Source: Simmondsia chinensis (Eukaryota > Streptophyta > Magnoliopsida > Caryophyllales > Simmondsiaceae). Taken from it: DNA of 64,000 nucleotides. Below are positions 22,460 through 34,500 of this stretch, piece after piece. Below the pieces are notes generated by a model that was given only the letters and a program-made list of their open reading frames with translations, searched no databases and was not told the origin of the DNA. Position 1 is the stretch's first letter. Each line of letters starts with the position of its first letter. The DNA lies in the NCBI GenBank assembly GCA_018398585.1, contig JAGTTD010000008.1, positions 24,017,172 to 24,081,171 on the forward strand, in the 5' to 3' direction. A program made the position numbers and the translations under genes.

Positions 22460-23515
22460 TTATCTTGGGATCCCTGTCGCTGGGACTCGTTTGTTAGTGG
22501 GGCAATATGTGCCTTTGATTCAGAAAATCCGAGATAAAATCAGTGGTTGGAGCTTTCAGGTTTTATGGGGTGCGGGGCGCCTTGAGCTTCTCAAATCAGT
22601 TGTGGGAGGTATCTTGGGCTATTGGTGTAATGTTTTTCTTTTCCTTCTCTTGGTTACTAAACAAATACAATCTCTTTTCTCGCACTTTTTGTGGAAAGGG
22701 GGAGTGGCAGATGGTGGCCGAGGATTGTATCCGGTTGCTTGGAGTCGGGTATGTCGGTCAAAGGAGGAGGTTGGTCTCGGGATCAAGTAGTTAGACGTCT
22801 GGAATTTATCTTGTTATATTAAATTATTGTGGGATATTCATAACAAGCGAGATGTATTATGGGTGAAATGGATGCACGGCTTCTATATGAAGAGGGAGAG
22901 CATTTGGACGGCTTAAAGTCGGGCCCATGACTCTACCTTTTGGAAAGTGCTCCTTAAATGTAGAGATAAATGGGTTGATATTCATGGTGATTGGGAGGGA
23001 GCCCACTGTATACTTCATAGCTGTGTCAAAGATGGTAACATGCAGGTGGGTTTGATTTACGAGCACATTCGTTCGCATGGAAGCATTTGGCATTGGCAGC
23101 GCTCGGTTTGGGGGGCTGCCATACCTAGACATAGCTTTTGTTTATGGAAGACGCTTTCAAATGGGCTCTACACTGATGATTGTCTCCACAGAATTGGGTG
23201 GGTCGTTCCAAGTCGTTGCTCCTTATGTGAGCATGAATGTGAATTGCTTGGCCATCTCTTTTTCAAGTGTGATTTTTCTCTCTCTTTATGGAAGAATATC
23301 GCTATTCAATTCCAGATTGCCCCGAGAAGAGAGCTTAGCCAAGTTATGGAGTTGTTCGGGTCCCAAGTACGCAATCGGCAACGGCGTAGTGTTATGAAAA
23401 GAATAGTTTTTGCGGTTACTGTTTACAACATTTGGTGTGAGAGAAATAGGAGGATCTTTTTAAATTGTAAATGTCGAGAAGGTGAGTTGTGTAGGTCTAT
23501 TGTGAACTAAGCCTG
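22460..23515 (+). pseudogene. LINE reverse transcriptase, second part, with zinc-binding domain
   Basis: After F the LINE continues with YLGIPVAGTRL, KISGWSFQVLWGAGRLELLKSV and FLWKGG (RT thumb/connection). A TAG at 22788 and another near 22915 interrupt it. The frame at 22947-23510 has WQRSVWGAAIPRHSFCLWKT, RIGWVVPSRCSLC and CELLGHLFFKCDFSLSLW, the zf-RVT type zinc-binding domain common at the C-terminus of plant LINE ORF2 proteins (Cys-Cys-His-Cys pattern visible). It ends VKRIVFAV-like and CERNRRIF. Confidence 0.85.
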
Positions 23516-23668
23516 GTGTCGGTTTAATTTTTTGTATAGGGACTAATGGAGTGAGAGGGTCTAGATGATTTTGGGTGGGGGATCTTTCATTGGTTTTCGT
23601 TTGGCTATGTGTATTTGATTTTAGTTTTGAGTCAAATATCAGCTCTTGCCGTTTGGCAAAAAAAAAAA
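23516..23668 (+). other. LINE 3' UTR and A tail
   Basis: A G/T-rich 3' UTR ends TTTGGC followed by 11 A (23658-23668). B's LTR sequence resumes with GAATTCTTTAATATT. The tail marks the 3' end used for target-primed reverse transcription. Confidence 0.8.
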
Positions 23669-24735
23669 GAATTCTTTAATATTTTTCCAATGGCAATAAA
23701 TACAGAGGCTTGCGCAGGGACCTCAGGAACAATTTAAATTTAGCTCCAAATGGGTTAAATTAATCATCTCATGAAATAATTTAATTACCACTTAATGAGA
23801 CTTAATTCCACTAAATAAATCTCACTGCACTCCAGACTTAAATTATTCATTCGATATTTTCCTAATAAACTGTAATGATGACAACAACCCCTCCATTAGA
23901 TGTCCATGACAAAGGATAAATATAACCACTACCATTATCCTTCTCACAGCTTCTCCACTAGTTACCGACTGCCCTTCACTGAATAATTCATTTATACTTG
24001 AACATATTCACAGTATAAATTCAAAATGTCAAACACTTAGAATACTTTGGCCAAAGTTTTCGAACTATTCAAATATTTGCGAATCAACTGAGGGGACATC
24101 TTTATCTCATAAGAGACTGTAGATTCCCTATTGAATACATGATCCGTGTAACACTTCACGCCGCTACCCAGTGTACGTGGGATTTCAGTCATTCGTTTAG
24201 ACCTTACTTATAGTACACCAAAGTAACTAATGCTCCATGCACAAGTCTAGAATACCCTCAGGATTTAGAGTCGTCGTTCAAACAATACAACGTGAATCAC
24301 TCATTTCTGATAATAGTCTAGAAATAAGAAATCCACATGGTCCAACTCAGTGTGTCGATCTTATTAAACACACTAACCTAACAATTTTTTATCTCCATCC
24401 ACATGATCAAGACAAGTCATCTAAAGTGTCACGTTATAGTTTTAACATACAAGTGGTCCAAGCTTGTCTTCGACTACGAGTCTTTCAAACAATAATCCAT
24501 ACCATTTGTTCCAAGTCTATCTGTGGCTTAGTCTCATAAACCACTTAGAACAAACATGTAAATTGTAGATTGAGGACTGCACCCATCTCATAAATGTCTC
24601 CCAAAAGAAAATCACATGCAGTATAAATGCTCACATACACAAATTTAACTAGGAAACGACTGGAACTTTAATTTTATTTATTAATTAAAATAATATATCC
24701 AGAATAAATCTGGATTTAGAACACTGTTCCTAACA

Positions 24736-24748
24736 ATCTCCCACTTGT
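24736..24748 (-). other. Polypurine tract of B
   Basis: The minus strand reads ACAAGTGGGAGAT directly before the 3' LTR start. The matching tract in A is at 41792-41807. It confirms that 24735-15041 is the 3' LTR and that B is on the minus strand. Confidence 0.85.
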
Positions 24749-26181
24749 CCTAAATTTAATTTATGACAATGTCCATACTCACCCCTTTTAAGTTTGAACC
24801 AAAAAGTCTACTGAGCCTAACTCTTAGTGAGCACAATTACTCTATTGTGAAGTCAGTAATACAATACTGCTTGATATTTCTCTCACTAATGGCTCCCACT
24901 CCAAGGGTAAAGACATGCTTAGATGTCGAACACCTATCATATATATTTGACTAGAAGTCTTAAAACGATATATCCAACCGGAACCAGCTCGTCACTTTGA
25001 AAGATCAGCATATAACTTCTAGTCCTTCTTAAGTACTAGAGAAGACGCTTCATTGCCACCTAGTGCATTGGACCCAAGTTAGACCGACATCTCCTTACTA
25101 TACCACAGCATAGCAATCTAGTCTTGTGCACAACATTGCATACCTGAGGCTCGCACTGCCAAAGCATATGGAATATTCCTCAATTGCTCCTCTTTTTGAA
25201 GTGTCCCAAAACACTACTCAAAAGAGAGAGGGACTCCATGCTATACCTCGACAACGTTTTGTCAATATAAGTGGCTGGAGAGAGATCCAACATCCTACTC
25301 TTACGACCTTGCAGAAGCTTAATCTTAAGAGTAGAACTAGTTTCTCCTATGTCTTTTATATTGAGCTATCATGACAACCAAGTCTTTACAGCTAATGACA
25401 CCCCCACATCATTCCTAATGAACAGTATATTGTTGACATATAATACCAACAGAGTCACTACTTTCTCTTAATATCGTTTGTACATGCATGGTTCATTCAA
25501 CCAATTGCTCAAAACTATGAGACTTAATTGCTTCATTGTGGCTAAAGGGATCAGATTCAGTACCATGGTCAACCATCAAGGCTCCCCTTATTAATCTGTC
25601 AGGTGTCCTAACAATCCTCTCACCACACTTAAGCTCTCGTGTACCTGGAACATTCTCGTTTCTATCAATAGGTGCATCTAATGCATCCACTAAGTCATAA
25701 GTTGTGTCTAGCTGTTTAGAATTATTGTCATTTTCCTTTCAATGCCATTTTGTTTTTGCTTTTGTAGTTTACTTGCAAAATTTTTCTCTAAGTATTTCAC
25801 ATTGTTCACATATATAAGGAGAACAACATGAATAAATCATAAACACGTGTTCCTTAGTAAATAAAAATTTTTATTACTTGTAATAAAGGTTCACAACCAT
25901 ATTCAAATTGAATAACAATTATTCTTCAAACCACATAAATCAAATTCCTGTACAATGCAGGTACAAATCAATAAGAAAAAAAAAATTTCTAACACTAAAA
26001 TCTAAGCTACCACTTCCTACTACTAAGACTGCTACTCTTGTACTGCCTTCAACTGTCAGGTACAGCTCCCATCATGTAACCTCCTGGTTGGCCTGAGCCC
26101 CAACATATTACAGACTTGGTCAGTTGAACCTAAGTCCACACACTAGGAATCTGGTGAACTCATAACTACACAAGACTCAAA
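24749..26181 (-). pseudogene. Pol remnants of B (internally deleted)
   Basis: Minus-strand fragments align with A in order but with two gaps. Protease/pre-integrase traces lie near 26100-25880. Then integrase is missing, and a frame at 25690-25493 has MDALDAPIDRNENVPG and SDPFSHNEAIK. Then the N-terminal RT half (about 500 bp in A) is missing, and the catalytic region reads LLVLYVNNILF (YVNN at 25440-25429, both catalytic Asp changed). Traces of the following RT part run to 24960. This would give no working enzyme. Confidence 0.75.
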
Positions 26182-27030
26182 TCAGTGAGATATTAACATA
26201 CCTTCACCAGATGGCTTAGTAATCCTTACAGGAAGAGTAGCCATGTACTTTACGCAGTTTCTCTTCCAGTGGCCCATCTTTCCGCAAAAGTAACACTTTT
26301 CTTTTGTTGGTCTTGTGTTAGGATTAGCCGTTACACTAGCAACCTTGCCTTCGCCTTTCTTTCCAGTCGGTCCCTTATTCTGCTTACTCCCACTAGCACT
26401 CGATACCTGTGTCAAGTTGACACTCCCCTTGGCTCGCATAACACCCTCTGCTACCTGTAGCTTTTTCATCAGCTTAGGTAATGAATAATCCTTATTATTC
26501 ATTGTGTAGTTCAGCCTGAACTGAGTGAAAGAGCCGGACAGAGAGCTGAGGATGATGTCCTGCTGAGACTGACTATCAATCTTAGCACCTAGAATCTCCA
26601 ACTCAGACATGCACGCCATCATTTTCATGACGTGCTCCTGAACTGGGGACCCTTCTTACATCCTCATGTTTAAGAGCTTCCTCATCAGCTCTTGCCTAGG
26701 TGCCCTACAGTGACCACCAAACATTTCCTTTAAATGTTTGATCATCTCAGCTGCTGTTTCCATCTCAAGCATCTGATGCTTGAGTACATTGGTCACAGAG
26801 GCCAAAATGTAGCATCTAGCTAACTCATTAGCCTTATTCCAGCGTTCATAACGCTCTTTAATAGCAACTGCAGAATTATTAGCGGGCACCGTAGGTCGAG
26901 CTTCAATGAGAACAAACTTATGACATTCATTTATTAATGTTATGTCCAGGTTCATTTTTCAAGTGAAGTAATTTGGTCCAGTTAAGGCATTATCTTTCAG
27001 AATTGAGTGAAGTGCACCAGTCGCAGCCAT
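26182..27030 (-). pseudogene. Gag of B
   Basis: Copia gag starting at ATG 27030-27028 (MAATGALHSILKDNALTGPN). It is interrupted after about 24 codons by a TGA where a Trp-type codon is likely. A 99-codon and a 148-codon frame follow (26955-26656, 26628-26182), separated by a stop near 26655. The UBN2/retrotran_gag type middle has ERWNKANELARCYILASV and LSSLSGSFTQFRLNY. The zinc knuckle CYFCGKMGHWKRNC is a perfect CX2CX4HX4C. It ends SGEGMLISH. The homologous gag of A lies at 37904-38690 and has lost this knuckle. Confidence 0.85.
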
Positions 27031-27717
27031 TTCAAAAACACTGTAAATGCAAACAATCATGTAACTACCTTACGTTAGTCATGTATAATGCAGTGATATA
27101 TATTCTTTCAATTTACCATACACAATAAATCAGATATCCACCAAACTGTACTATCATGCATACAATGATGACCCAAGCACACCACTCCTTACTCTCCGGC
27201 AGCGGGGTCACACAAAGCTAGTTCAGGTGAGAACTATTCTCAATTAACCTGTTTTTCTTGTAACTCTTACTAAACATGATTAACTCACCACTTTACCTTA
27301 GTCTTTAACATGACACAACAGAGCTCATTGGGGAGGCTAGTGCATCACGCTAGTCAAGTATAAACCATTACGTAAACCTCCACACAAATACACAAAATAC
27401 TCCACGGCAGCGTGGTTGCATCGCTTCTTAGCACTTTGGTTTATCCTAAAGAAGTCTAACCCTGTAATCTGCAAGCCGACATCCTCCGTAGGGAGGTCTA
27501 TCGATCTACTATATTGCTAGACTAGTAATGGAGACCGTGAGGTTACAACAAATAAAACCTCACTTCCACTTGATTTTTATAACTAGTGGCTTTTAATTAA
27601 CTTGCATTTACAACTTGGATTATCTCATAATCCCATTTGGAATCTCATTCTAAAATTAACCAAAATAAATTAAATAATTTATTCAAAAATACTATGGTTT
27701 CACAATATAGATTAAAA
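27031..27717 (-). other. B gag-proximal leader
   Basis: Non-coding. 27031-27469 aligns with A's leader just before gag (37490-37903). 27470-27717 is a second, partial copy of the leader segment also present at 28066-28320 and 13385-13640, beginning (plus strand) with CTGCAAGCCGACATCC. No open frame of note. Confidence 0.65.
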
Positions 27718-28065
27718 ATTCATCTTATGAATTTTTACATGTAGGAAATAAAGCAAAAAAAAAAATTCAGAATCAGATCGTGACTCGCGCCGCACTGAAC
27801 TGACCAACCAGCGCACAATCTAAGCCTTCAAGTGTGGATAAATAGGAGCATGCCACGTGACACTCTCCTAGGCAGCTCCAATGGAGCAATCCACGCCGAT
27901 TGGAGTGGATCAATCACGAGCTTTCATGTGGCAGTCGTGACGCGTCAAAAGAAGCGGTTTCACCTCCACCTAAACGATGTCATTTTTGTTGTTTTATACA
28001 CGTCCCACATCAAATTTTTGAGTTTTTTTTTTTTTTTTTTTTGCTCCATTATCCTACAAAAAAAA
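27718..28065 (+). repeat. Inverted fragment of an A-type LTR U3 inside B's leader
   Basis: 348 bp in plus orientation match 13020-13384, the end of A's U3, including the GACCAACCAGCGC, CACGTGAC and GGAGCAATCC..GCCGATTGGAG segments and a 22-base T run. B is a minus-strand element, so this is an LTR piece pointing the wrong way inside its own leader. The junction to leader sequence (28066) is the same as at 13385. Confidence 0.75.
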
Positions 28066-29528
28066 GGGGTAATCTGCAAGCCGACATCCTCCGCAGGGAG
28101 GTCTATTGATCTTCTATACTGCTAAACCAGTAATGGAGACCGTGAGGTTACAACAATTAAAACCTCGCTCCCATTTGATTTTTATAACCAGCAGTTTTTA
28201 ATTAACTTGCATTTATAACCTGAATTATCTCACAATCCTCTTTAGAATCTCATTCTAAAATTAACCAAAATTAATTAAATAATTTATTCAAAAATACTAT
28301 CATTTTATAATATAGATTATCTCATAATCTTGCATTAGAATCTCATTCTAAAACAAATCAATAAAATTAATTAATTAATTTTAATTAAAATAATACCAAC
28401 ATTTAATTTAGATTATCGCATTATCTCCTTTTAAAATTCTAATTTCAAAATTAAATTAAAAATAATTTTATTTAAAATTAATAGCGATTTTGTGCTCAGC
28501 CTATGGGATAGTCTATTTCAGAATCTTATTCTTAAAAATAAACAAACTTTAGACTATCTCACAGTCTATTTTAGAATCTTATTCTAAAATAATATCGAAT
28601 AACTTTTATTTAAAATAACAATAATTTACAACTTAAATTATCGCAGAATTTAATTTAGAATCTCATTCTAAAAGAAAGTTAATTAATAAAAATAATTAAT
28701 TTATAATTATTATGTAAATTAGTACTGATGCCAACATGTCTCAAAAAAAAATTATATTTAATTGATGATGTCAGCGCTGACGTCATATGTCAGACGCTGA
28801 CGTCGACTGTCAGCAGCAGGCGCTGACGTTAGCATCTGCTGACAAAATCTTTTTTTCTTTTTTGTTTAATTTTAAAATTAAAATATTTAATTTTAAAATA
28901 AATTGAATCTAATCTCATTAAATCAATTTTATCCGATTTCGTATAAAATATTTGAATCTAATCTTATTAGATCAATTTTGTCTAACTTCGTAAATCATAA
29001 CTAAGAACGTATAATCTCATTATACGAACAACATAATCGCAAATTTGTGGGTTATTCCGAATTAGCGTTTAATTCATTAAGGATTTAAACAATTTAAATC
29101 GTTACCTTCAAACGGTCAAATTAACTTTTAATTAATTTACGATTTAAATAATTCAAATCGTTAACTTATATAATCATAATTAACAATTAATTCATTAATG
29201 ACTTAAACAATTTAAATTGTTACTTTAAGCAATCTGATTAACTATTAATTCATTAACGATTTAAATAATTTAAATTGTTACTTTAAATAACCTAGTTAAC
29301 TATCAACTCTTTTAACCGATTTATACAATTTAAATCAATACTTTAAAAAATTCTAATTAACAATTAACTACTTTAATGATTTAAACAATTTAAATCACTA
29401 ATACAAACAAGTTTTTTCCTTCTTAACAAAATTGCTATATTATTAAATCGCAAATCTATTTATTACGATCTTATTATACCTAGTCATATATATAACGAAT
29501 GTAATCAGAGTCTGGCTCTGATACCAAT
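28066..29528 (-). other. B leader and primer site, copy 2 of duplicated unit
   Basis: The primer site GGCTCTGATACCAAT (29514-29528, minus-strand ATTGGTATCAGAGCC) is followed by an AT-rich leader with six ~60 bp repeats (29040-29400) and a GACGTCAG-rich patch (28760-28850). It is homologous along its whole length to 13385-14834. No coding capacity. Confidence 0.75.
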
Positions 29529-29756
29529 TGTTGGGAAAAGATATGAATTTTGTTGGAAAATTAACTCTGATGCCGACTATTGGGTTCACAGTTCTCAACG
29601 ATGGTCACAACAATAGGCACCTATTAGAGCACTTAGAGTAGGAGACTTTTCTATCTGCCTAAGCTACAGGTCGGAGAGTCACGCTTCGTGACACCTCACG
29701 TGCAAAAGTTCCCGGGAATAGGTTTATCTCTATAAACCCTTTGCCCTAATACTGGT
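29529..29756 (-). other. Spacer between LTR end and primer site (B, copy 2)
   Basis: 228 bp separate the canonical LTR end (29757) from the primer site. It carries the same primer-site-like motifs as 14835-15040 plus an extra 22-25 bp next to the primer site, which doubles the CCAACA ending. A real primer site normally touches the LTR end. Confidence 0.65.
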
Positions 29757-31748
29757 TGTTAGGATGAATTTCAAAAATTCTCCCTAAAGTTTATAAAGTT
29801 AACAAAGCGGAACGGGTTTAGAATTCATAACTCTAAACCTAGGATTGATTTAAAATTTCTAATTTTAAATCTAATGACTTAAATTCATAATTTAAAAAAT
29901 TTAGATCTACAGGCCTTTTACTCTAATACATTCATAACAATACATAAACTTGTACAGGCATAATAACGAATACTGTAAATAAATAGAAAAGTGAGAAAGA
30001 ATAAAGAAAGAAGAACATACCTGAAATTGCTCCAATAATAAAGAAAACCAAGAAAATCGAGATCCCATGATCGTCTATGCAATGACCTCGAACAGCCCGG
30101 AGGGTAGGCTCCGAAAAATATTAAACTAAGGAATGAAAAATTTTAGCGGAAATTTTTCTCTCCAATTAAATCTCCGAAACAATTTCAGAAACCCTCAAGA
30201 AATATTTCAACTTGAATGCCAAACCTCGAAATAAGCACCTCTATTTATAGGAGTATACTGGAGTGAAAGAATCCAATTTTTTTGATGTGGGATTGCCCAG
30301 TTTAAATCAAAACGCAGCGTATCATATATAATACAAACAAAACAATGCATTTCGTTGCCAGGATAAAACTTGTTTATTTTTCAATTAAATCTGCGTGACA
30401 CATGGCAAGCCACGATTGGCCCGCTCGCGTGCACGCGTATAGCCATTCTAGACGTCCCAACGCACGACACGTGTTGCGCGCTGGTTCGTCCAATCTTAAA
30501 CACGAGGGTCACCGAATTTTGTATTATTTTTTTTCTTTGTTGCCCACATGTAAAAATTCATCTTCCGAATTTTAATTTTCAAAATTATTTTATTTTATAA
30601 TTTTTAATTTTTATTCCTCTCATGAATTATATTTGGCAAAATTAATTTACCCATCTTATGGATAAATAATTCATCTCATGAATTCTTTAATATTTTTTCA
30701 ATAGTAATAAATACAGAGGCTTGCGCAGGGACCTCAGAGACAATTTAAATCTAACTCCAAATGGGTTAAATTAATCATCTCATGAAATAATTTAATTACC
30801 CCTTAATGAGACTTAATTCCACTAAATAAATCTTACTGCACTCTAGACTTGAATTATTTAATCATTATCTCCCTAATAGACTATAATGATGACAACAACC
30901 CCTCCACTAGATGTCCATGACAAAGGATAAATATAACCACTACCATTATCCTTCTCACAGCTTCTCTATTAGTTACCTACTCGCCCTTCACTGAATTATT
31001 CATTTATACTTGATCATATTCACAGTATAAATTTCAAATGTCAAACACTTGGAATACTTGGGCCAAAGTTTCCGAACTATTCAAATATTTGCGAATCAAC
31101 TAAGGGGACATATTTATCTCATAAGAGACTATAGATTCCCTATTGAATACCTAATCCTTGTCACACTTCACGCCGCTACCCAGTGTACGTGGGATTTCAG
31201 TCATTCGTTTAGACCTTACTTATAGTACACCAAAGTAACTAACGCTCCATACACAAGTCCAGAATACCCTCAGGATTTAGAGTCATGGTTCAAACAGTAC
31301 AACGTGAATCACTCATTTCTAGTAATAGTCTAGAAATAAGTAATCCACATGGTCCAACTCAGTGTGTCAATATTATTTAACACACTAAACTAACATTTTT
31401 GGATCTCCATCCACATGACTAAGACAAGTCATCTAAAGTGTCACGTTAGAGTCTTAACATACAAGTGGTTCAAACTTGTCTTCAACTACGAGTCTTTCAA
31501 ATAACAATCCATACTATTTTTTCCAAGTCTATCTGTGGCTTAGTCTCATAAACCACCTAGAACAAACATGTAAATTGTAGTGTGAGGACTACACCCATCT
31601 CATGGATGTCTCCCAAAAGCATATCACATGCAGTATAAATGCTCACATACACAAATTTAACAAGAAAATGGCTGAAACTTTAATTTTATTTATTAATTAA
31701 AATAATATACCCATAATAAATCTGAATTTCAGGACACTGTTCTTAACA
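29757..31748 (-). repeat. 5' LTR of B
   Basis: 1992 bp, TGTTAAGAACAGTGTCC (31748 downward) to ATCCTAACA (29757). It is uninterrupted and shows the empty site of the LINE at about 30680. TATA on the plus strand: CTATTTATAG (30240-30249). The G-box-like core of copy 1 is CACATGGC here. Right of it the sequence changes to element C (31749). Confidence 0.85.
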
Positions 31749-31760
31749 GTTTGTTCTACA

Positions 31761-33780
31761 GCTATGCCAATATTTATCAAAAAAAAATGTAAGAAGAGGA
31801 TAGGGGCACTTACCATTAAAGCACTTGACTTTTTGTGTATAACATGTACAAAATATATATATTGTACTAAATTTGGAAACCCTGGATTTCCAATTGTGAA
31901 ACGCCTTTCTTTTGATAATTTGCAACATAAGTTAAGAGCAAGTATTTTAATTAATTATTGTAATTCCTGATATGTCTATTAAGTATGGAAATTTTGTTTT
32001 GGGTGGTTGTTGAAACAAAACCTCAAGGCGATGCTAAAAGGAAAATCATTGTTTAGTGTGGTTGTTGAAACCAGGCGTCGAGACGATGCCAATACTTATA
32101 ATAATAAATAAGTGAATGAAGTATGTTGATAATGGCTCCTGTATTTTGCGAATTGGAAAGAACAATGGATTTTTCATAAAATATGAAAATGCATTCACAG
32201 TTTGGAACAAAGTATAAATTATGCATTATATATAGTAAATTCATTATTGTATTAATTTGTACTATGAGTAATTAAGTTGAGATTTAATGCATGTATACAT
32301 GATTAATGCAATCATAAACTTTGCTGTTTTAATTTGTAACATGAATATTATATGTTTACTTGGTGAATTCTAAAGTGGCTTGAATTTGACTGAAATTATG
32401 TGATATTTGATGTTATATGAATATTGGATCATGAAAGGAAAAGGCTATAACAGGTACATATTTGTGTATTTGGAGTATATAATTTGAGCAAAAGAAATTA
32501 AATCATGAATGACAATGTTTATATGATCATGATTATGAAAAGAACTTGAGTACAAAGATTTATATATGTTAATGGAGTTATAATGTTAATGCATATTAGT
32601 TAATATAACTAGTACATGCATGTCCATAGATATGGAAGAATAAGCATGGGTGTTAATGTGGTTGTATGATTAATGCTTATATGCATATTGATACAATTAT
32701 GGATGTATGATTTCATTAAATTGAGGCTGATGCTTCACAAAAATGATTTCTATAACCACATGTGTTGATGTGGTTATGACGTTAATATGTCCATGATCAT
32801 TAATATGATTATGAACTTTACAACAATGTTATTTATGAACATGAATGCCTTTGTTTGATTGATAAAATGAAAGTGATATGAATTTGAATGGAATTAGTGG
32901 GTCATGAAATATATGGTTATTTTACATATGTTGATCCCTCATGTGACTGATATAAAGAATTCAAATTAAAGTTCATGATTAAGGATGATGAAAAGTTATA
33001 TAAAATCACTCTAAAATAATGAGTCATAATTTCATAATTGACCGTGTATCTCTAGTGGGTTTTCCAATGTTATTGGATGTAATGTTTCAATGGAAACCGA
33101 CATGCGTGTAAAAATTCTATCACTCATCATGATTGATGTAGTTGAAGTAAAGATTATTTGCATTTTAATGGCATATGTATATGATGATTGAGTAGTCGGT
33201 TAAAGTGAAGTGCATTCATACAATAAATGTTAAAATACTCAAATTCAGTATAGTTATATGCAATTGTTGCATGATAAATAAGATTATTGTGTGATGTTAT
33301 ATTCACATGTTAGGATGTTGTTAGTCATCAACATGACAAAATTTAAAGAGTATATTAATACTGAATTCTAATGACTCTTTTATTATATCCATAAGTTTTT
33401 ATGCACATAAATGGCAAGTAAATTCGTATGACTGAATTATGGCTGAATTGAACATCTTAAGATGTAATGTGAATGAGTACATAGAAGGGACTTTGAGTCT
33501 GTTATTGATATTGAACGATGCATTGTGATCATGCAAAGTAAAGTATATTATGATGAAAATCATGATTGAGGGAAAATTTCTAAAAATACTCTAGAACTTT
33601 GAAAGAGTAAAAGAGTATGAAAAGAGAAGTCCTAGTGATCGGACTTGTATATTTTTAGAGGAATGAACTAGAGATAATATGAATTTTAAAGTTCAATATT
33701 GTAGTGTCATAGATTGTAATTCTATAACGAAACTATGAAGTTTTGCAATGTTGCCTTTTGAATGAGGTAATTAATGAATC
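31761..33780. other. AT-rich stretch without recognisable gene
   Basis: About 2 kb with many ATG/TGA-rich short words, no frame above 70 codons and no match I can recognise. It begins with two similar segments (TGTTGAAACAAAACCTCAAGG near 32008, TTGTTGAAACCAGGCGTCGAG near 32061). It is probably the decayed 5' and middle part of element C. Confidence 0.4.
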
Positions 33781-33789
33781 TGGAAAAGT

Positions 33790-34500
33790 GTGTATGGCAA
33801 GTTTAACAATGATATAGGATTCGTTGTATGTATGTACGTTGATTACATGTTGAAATTTGGTATGAATATCTACAACTAAATAAAAGTGTTTCAATAGTAT
33901 AATTGAAATTTGAAAAGGTTAGATGGAGCCTTTTTTGTTGGATAGCTAAGTGTATATAACTAGCTATGTAAGTAAAGGTGACTGGCATGTGGTACATAAG
34001 GTACTCGAATGACCATGAATTATGGTGTTATTTTTAATGAATACTCTTGTATTTAGAAGAATACTTGGATGCCAGTTGTATATCCAATAAAAAGGACTAC
34101 GCTTCTAAAGTGAGTGAAGGGGGTGTTGCTCCTTGGGTTTCAAGAAACTAACATGTATTATTAATTCCACCGTGATTATAGAGTTTATTGCTCTTGTTTC
34201 TGCTTATAAAGAAACAGAATGATTAAAGGATCTTGTGTTTAAGATCCCTCTGTGGCCTAAGTCAATATTAACTATTTCTATCCATTGCGATATTGAGATG
34301 TGCTTTCAAATATATAAGAGTGAGATATATCACTGAAAGTCCAGACACATTATTGTTAAATATTGTTAAGTGAAATAACTCATAAAAGATTGTGCGATCA
34401 CTGTGGACTTTGAATATGTAAGTCAGAATGTAGCGGATCTCTTATTTAAATACGTTGCTAGGGACTTGATAATAAATAAATGAAGGGACTGTGTGAAACC
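33790..34500 (+). pseudogene. RT and RNase H remnants of C
   Basis: The catalytic region reads FVVCMYVDYMLKFG at 33820-33860; YVDD has become YVDY (33835-33846). After a gap, RNase H remnants read EFIALVSAYKETEW-like near 34175, LTISIHCDIEMCFQIYKS near 34260-34320, SRHII and FEYVSQNVADLLFKYVARDL near 34400-34470. The order and motifs are those of copia RNase H, which ends pol. Stops and frame changes are frequent, so this is old. Confidence 0.7.

Larger units (their letters stand above)
15971..23668 (+). mobile_element. 5'-truncated LINE (non-LTR retrotransposon), split by F
   Basis: Coding remains of a plant L1-type LINE lie at 15977-16661 and 22460-23515, followed by a 3' UTR and an 11-base A tail (23658-23668). 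The LINE starts inside the reverse-transcriptase domain, as expected for incomplete reverse transcription; endonuclease and ORF1 are missing. It sits in B's 3' LTR: the undamaged LTR copy has CATGAATTC where here the LINE starts after CATGAA (15970) and GAATTC follows the A tail. A target duplication of more than about 4 bases is not visible. F lies within it at 16662-22459. Confidence 0.85.
15041..24735 (-). repeat. 3' LTR of B (split by LINE at 15971-23668)
   Basis: On the minus strand the LTR starts TGTTAGGAACAGTG (24735) after the purine tract and ends CATCCCAACA (15041). LTR sequence is 24735-23669 and 15970-15041; the gap is the LINE. The undamaged copy at 30613-30720 shows the site as CATGAATTCTTTAATA. 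The U3 holds CACGTGGC-type G-box (15700-15707, read either way as GCCACGTG/CACGTGGC) and an ATTTT microsatellite (15787-15820) absent from the other LTR. TATA: CTATTTATAG on the plus strand (15541-15550). Confidence 0.85.
15041..31748 (-). mobile_element. Element B: degenerate Ty1/copia relative of A (minus strand)
   Basis: The minus-strand order is: 5' LTR 31748-29757, spacer and primer site 29756-29514, leader, gag 27030-26182, broken pol remnants 26181-24749, polypurine tract 24748-24736, 3' LTR 24735-15041 (split by the LINE). LTRs are 1992 bp and, after removing the LINE, 1996 bp. Relative to A, two internal deletions removed most of integrase and the N-terminal half of RT, so B is non-autonomous. 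Its leader carries an inverted LTR fragment. Target duplications cannot be recognised, because its left side continues into further leader sequence. Confidence 0.8.

Noticed and set aside
15971..23668. A long target duplication for the LINE
   Set aside because: I compared CATGAATAATACTTGG with sequence after the A tail (GAATTCTTTAATA). Only GAAT is shared, which is too short to call.
26182..26628. A CCHC zinc-knuckle protein (CYFCGKMGHWKRNC) as a possible plant regulatory zinc-finger gene
   Set aside because: It is the end of copia gag: the gag middle part precedes it, LTR and primer site are in the right place, and A has the same protein at 37904-38690.
31761..33780. Intergenic host DNA between nests
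   Set aside because: It has no gene, and it leads directly into C's RT and RNase H remnants. Decayed C internal sequence is the simpler reading, but I cannot prove it.
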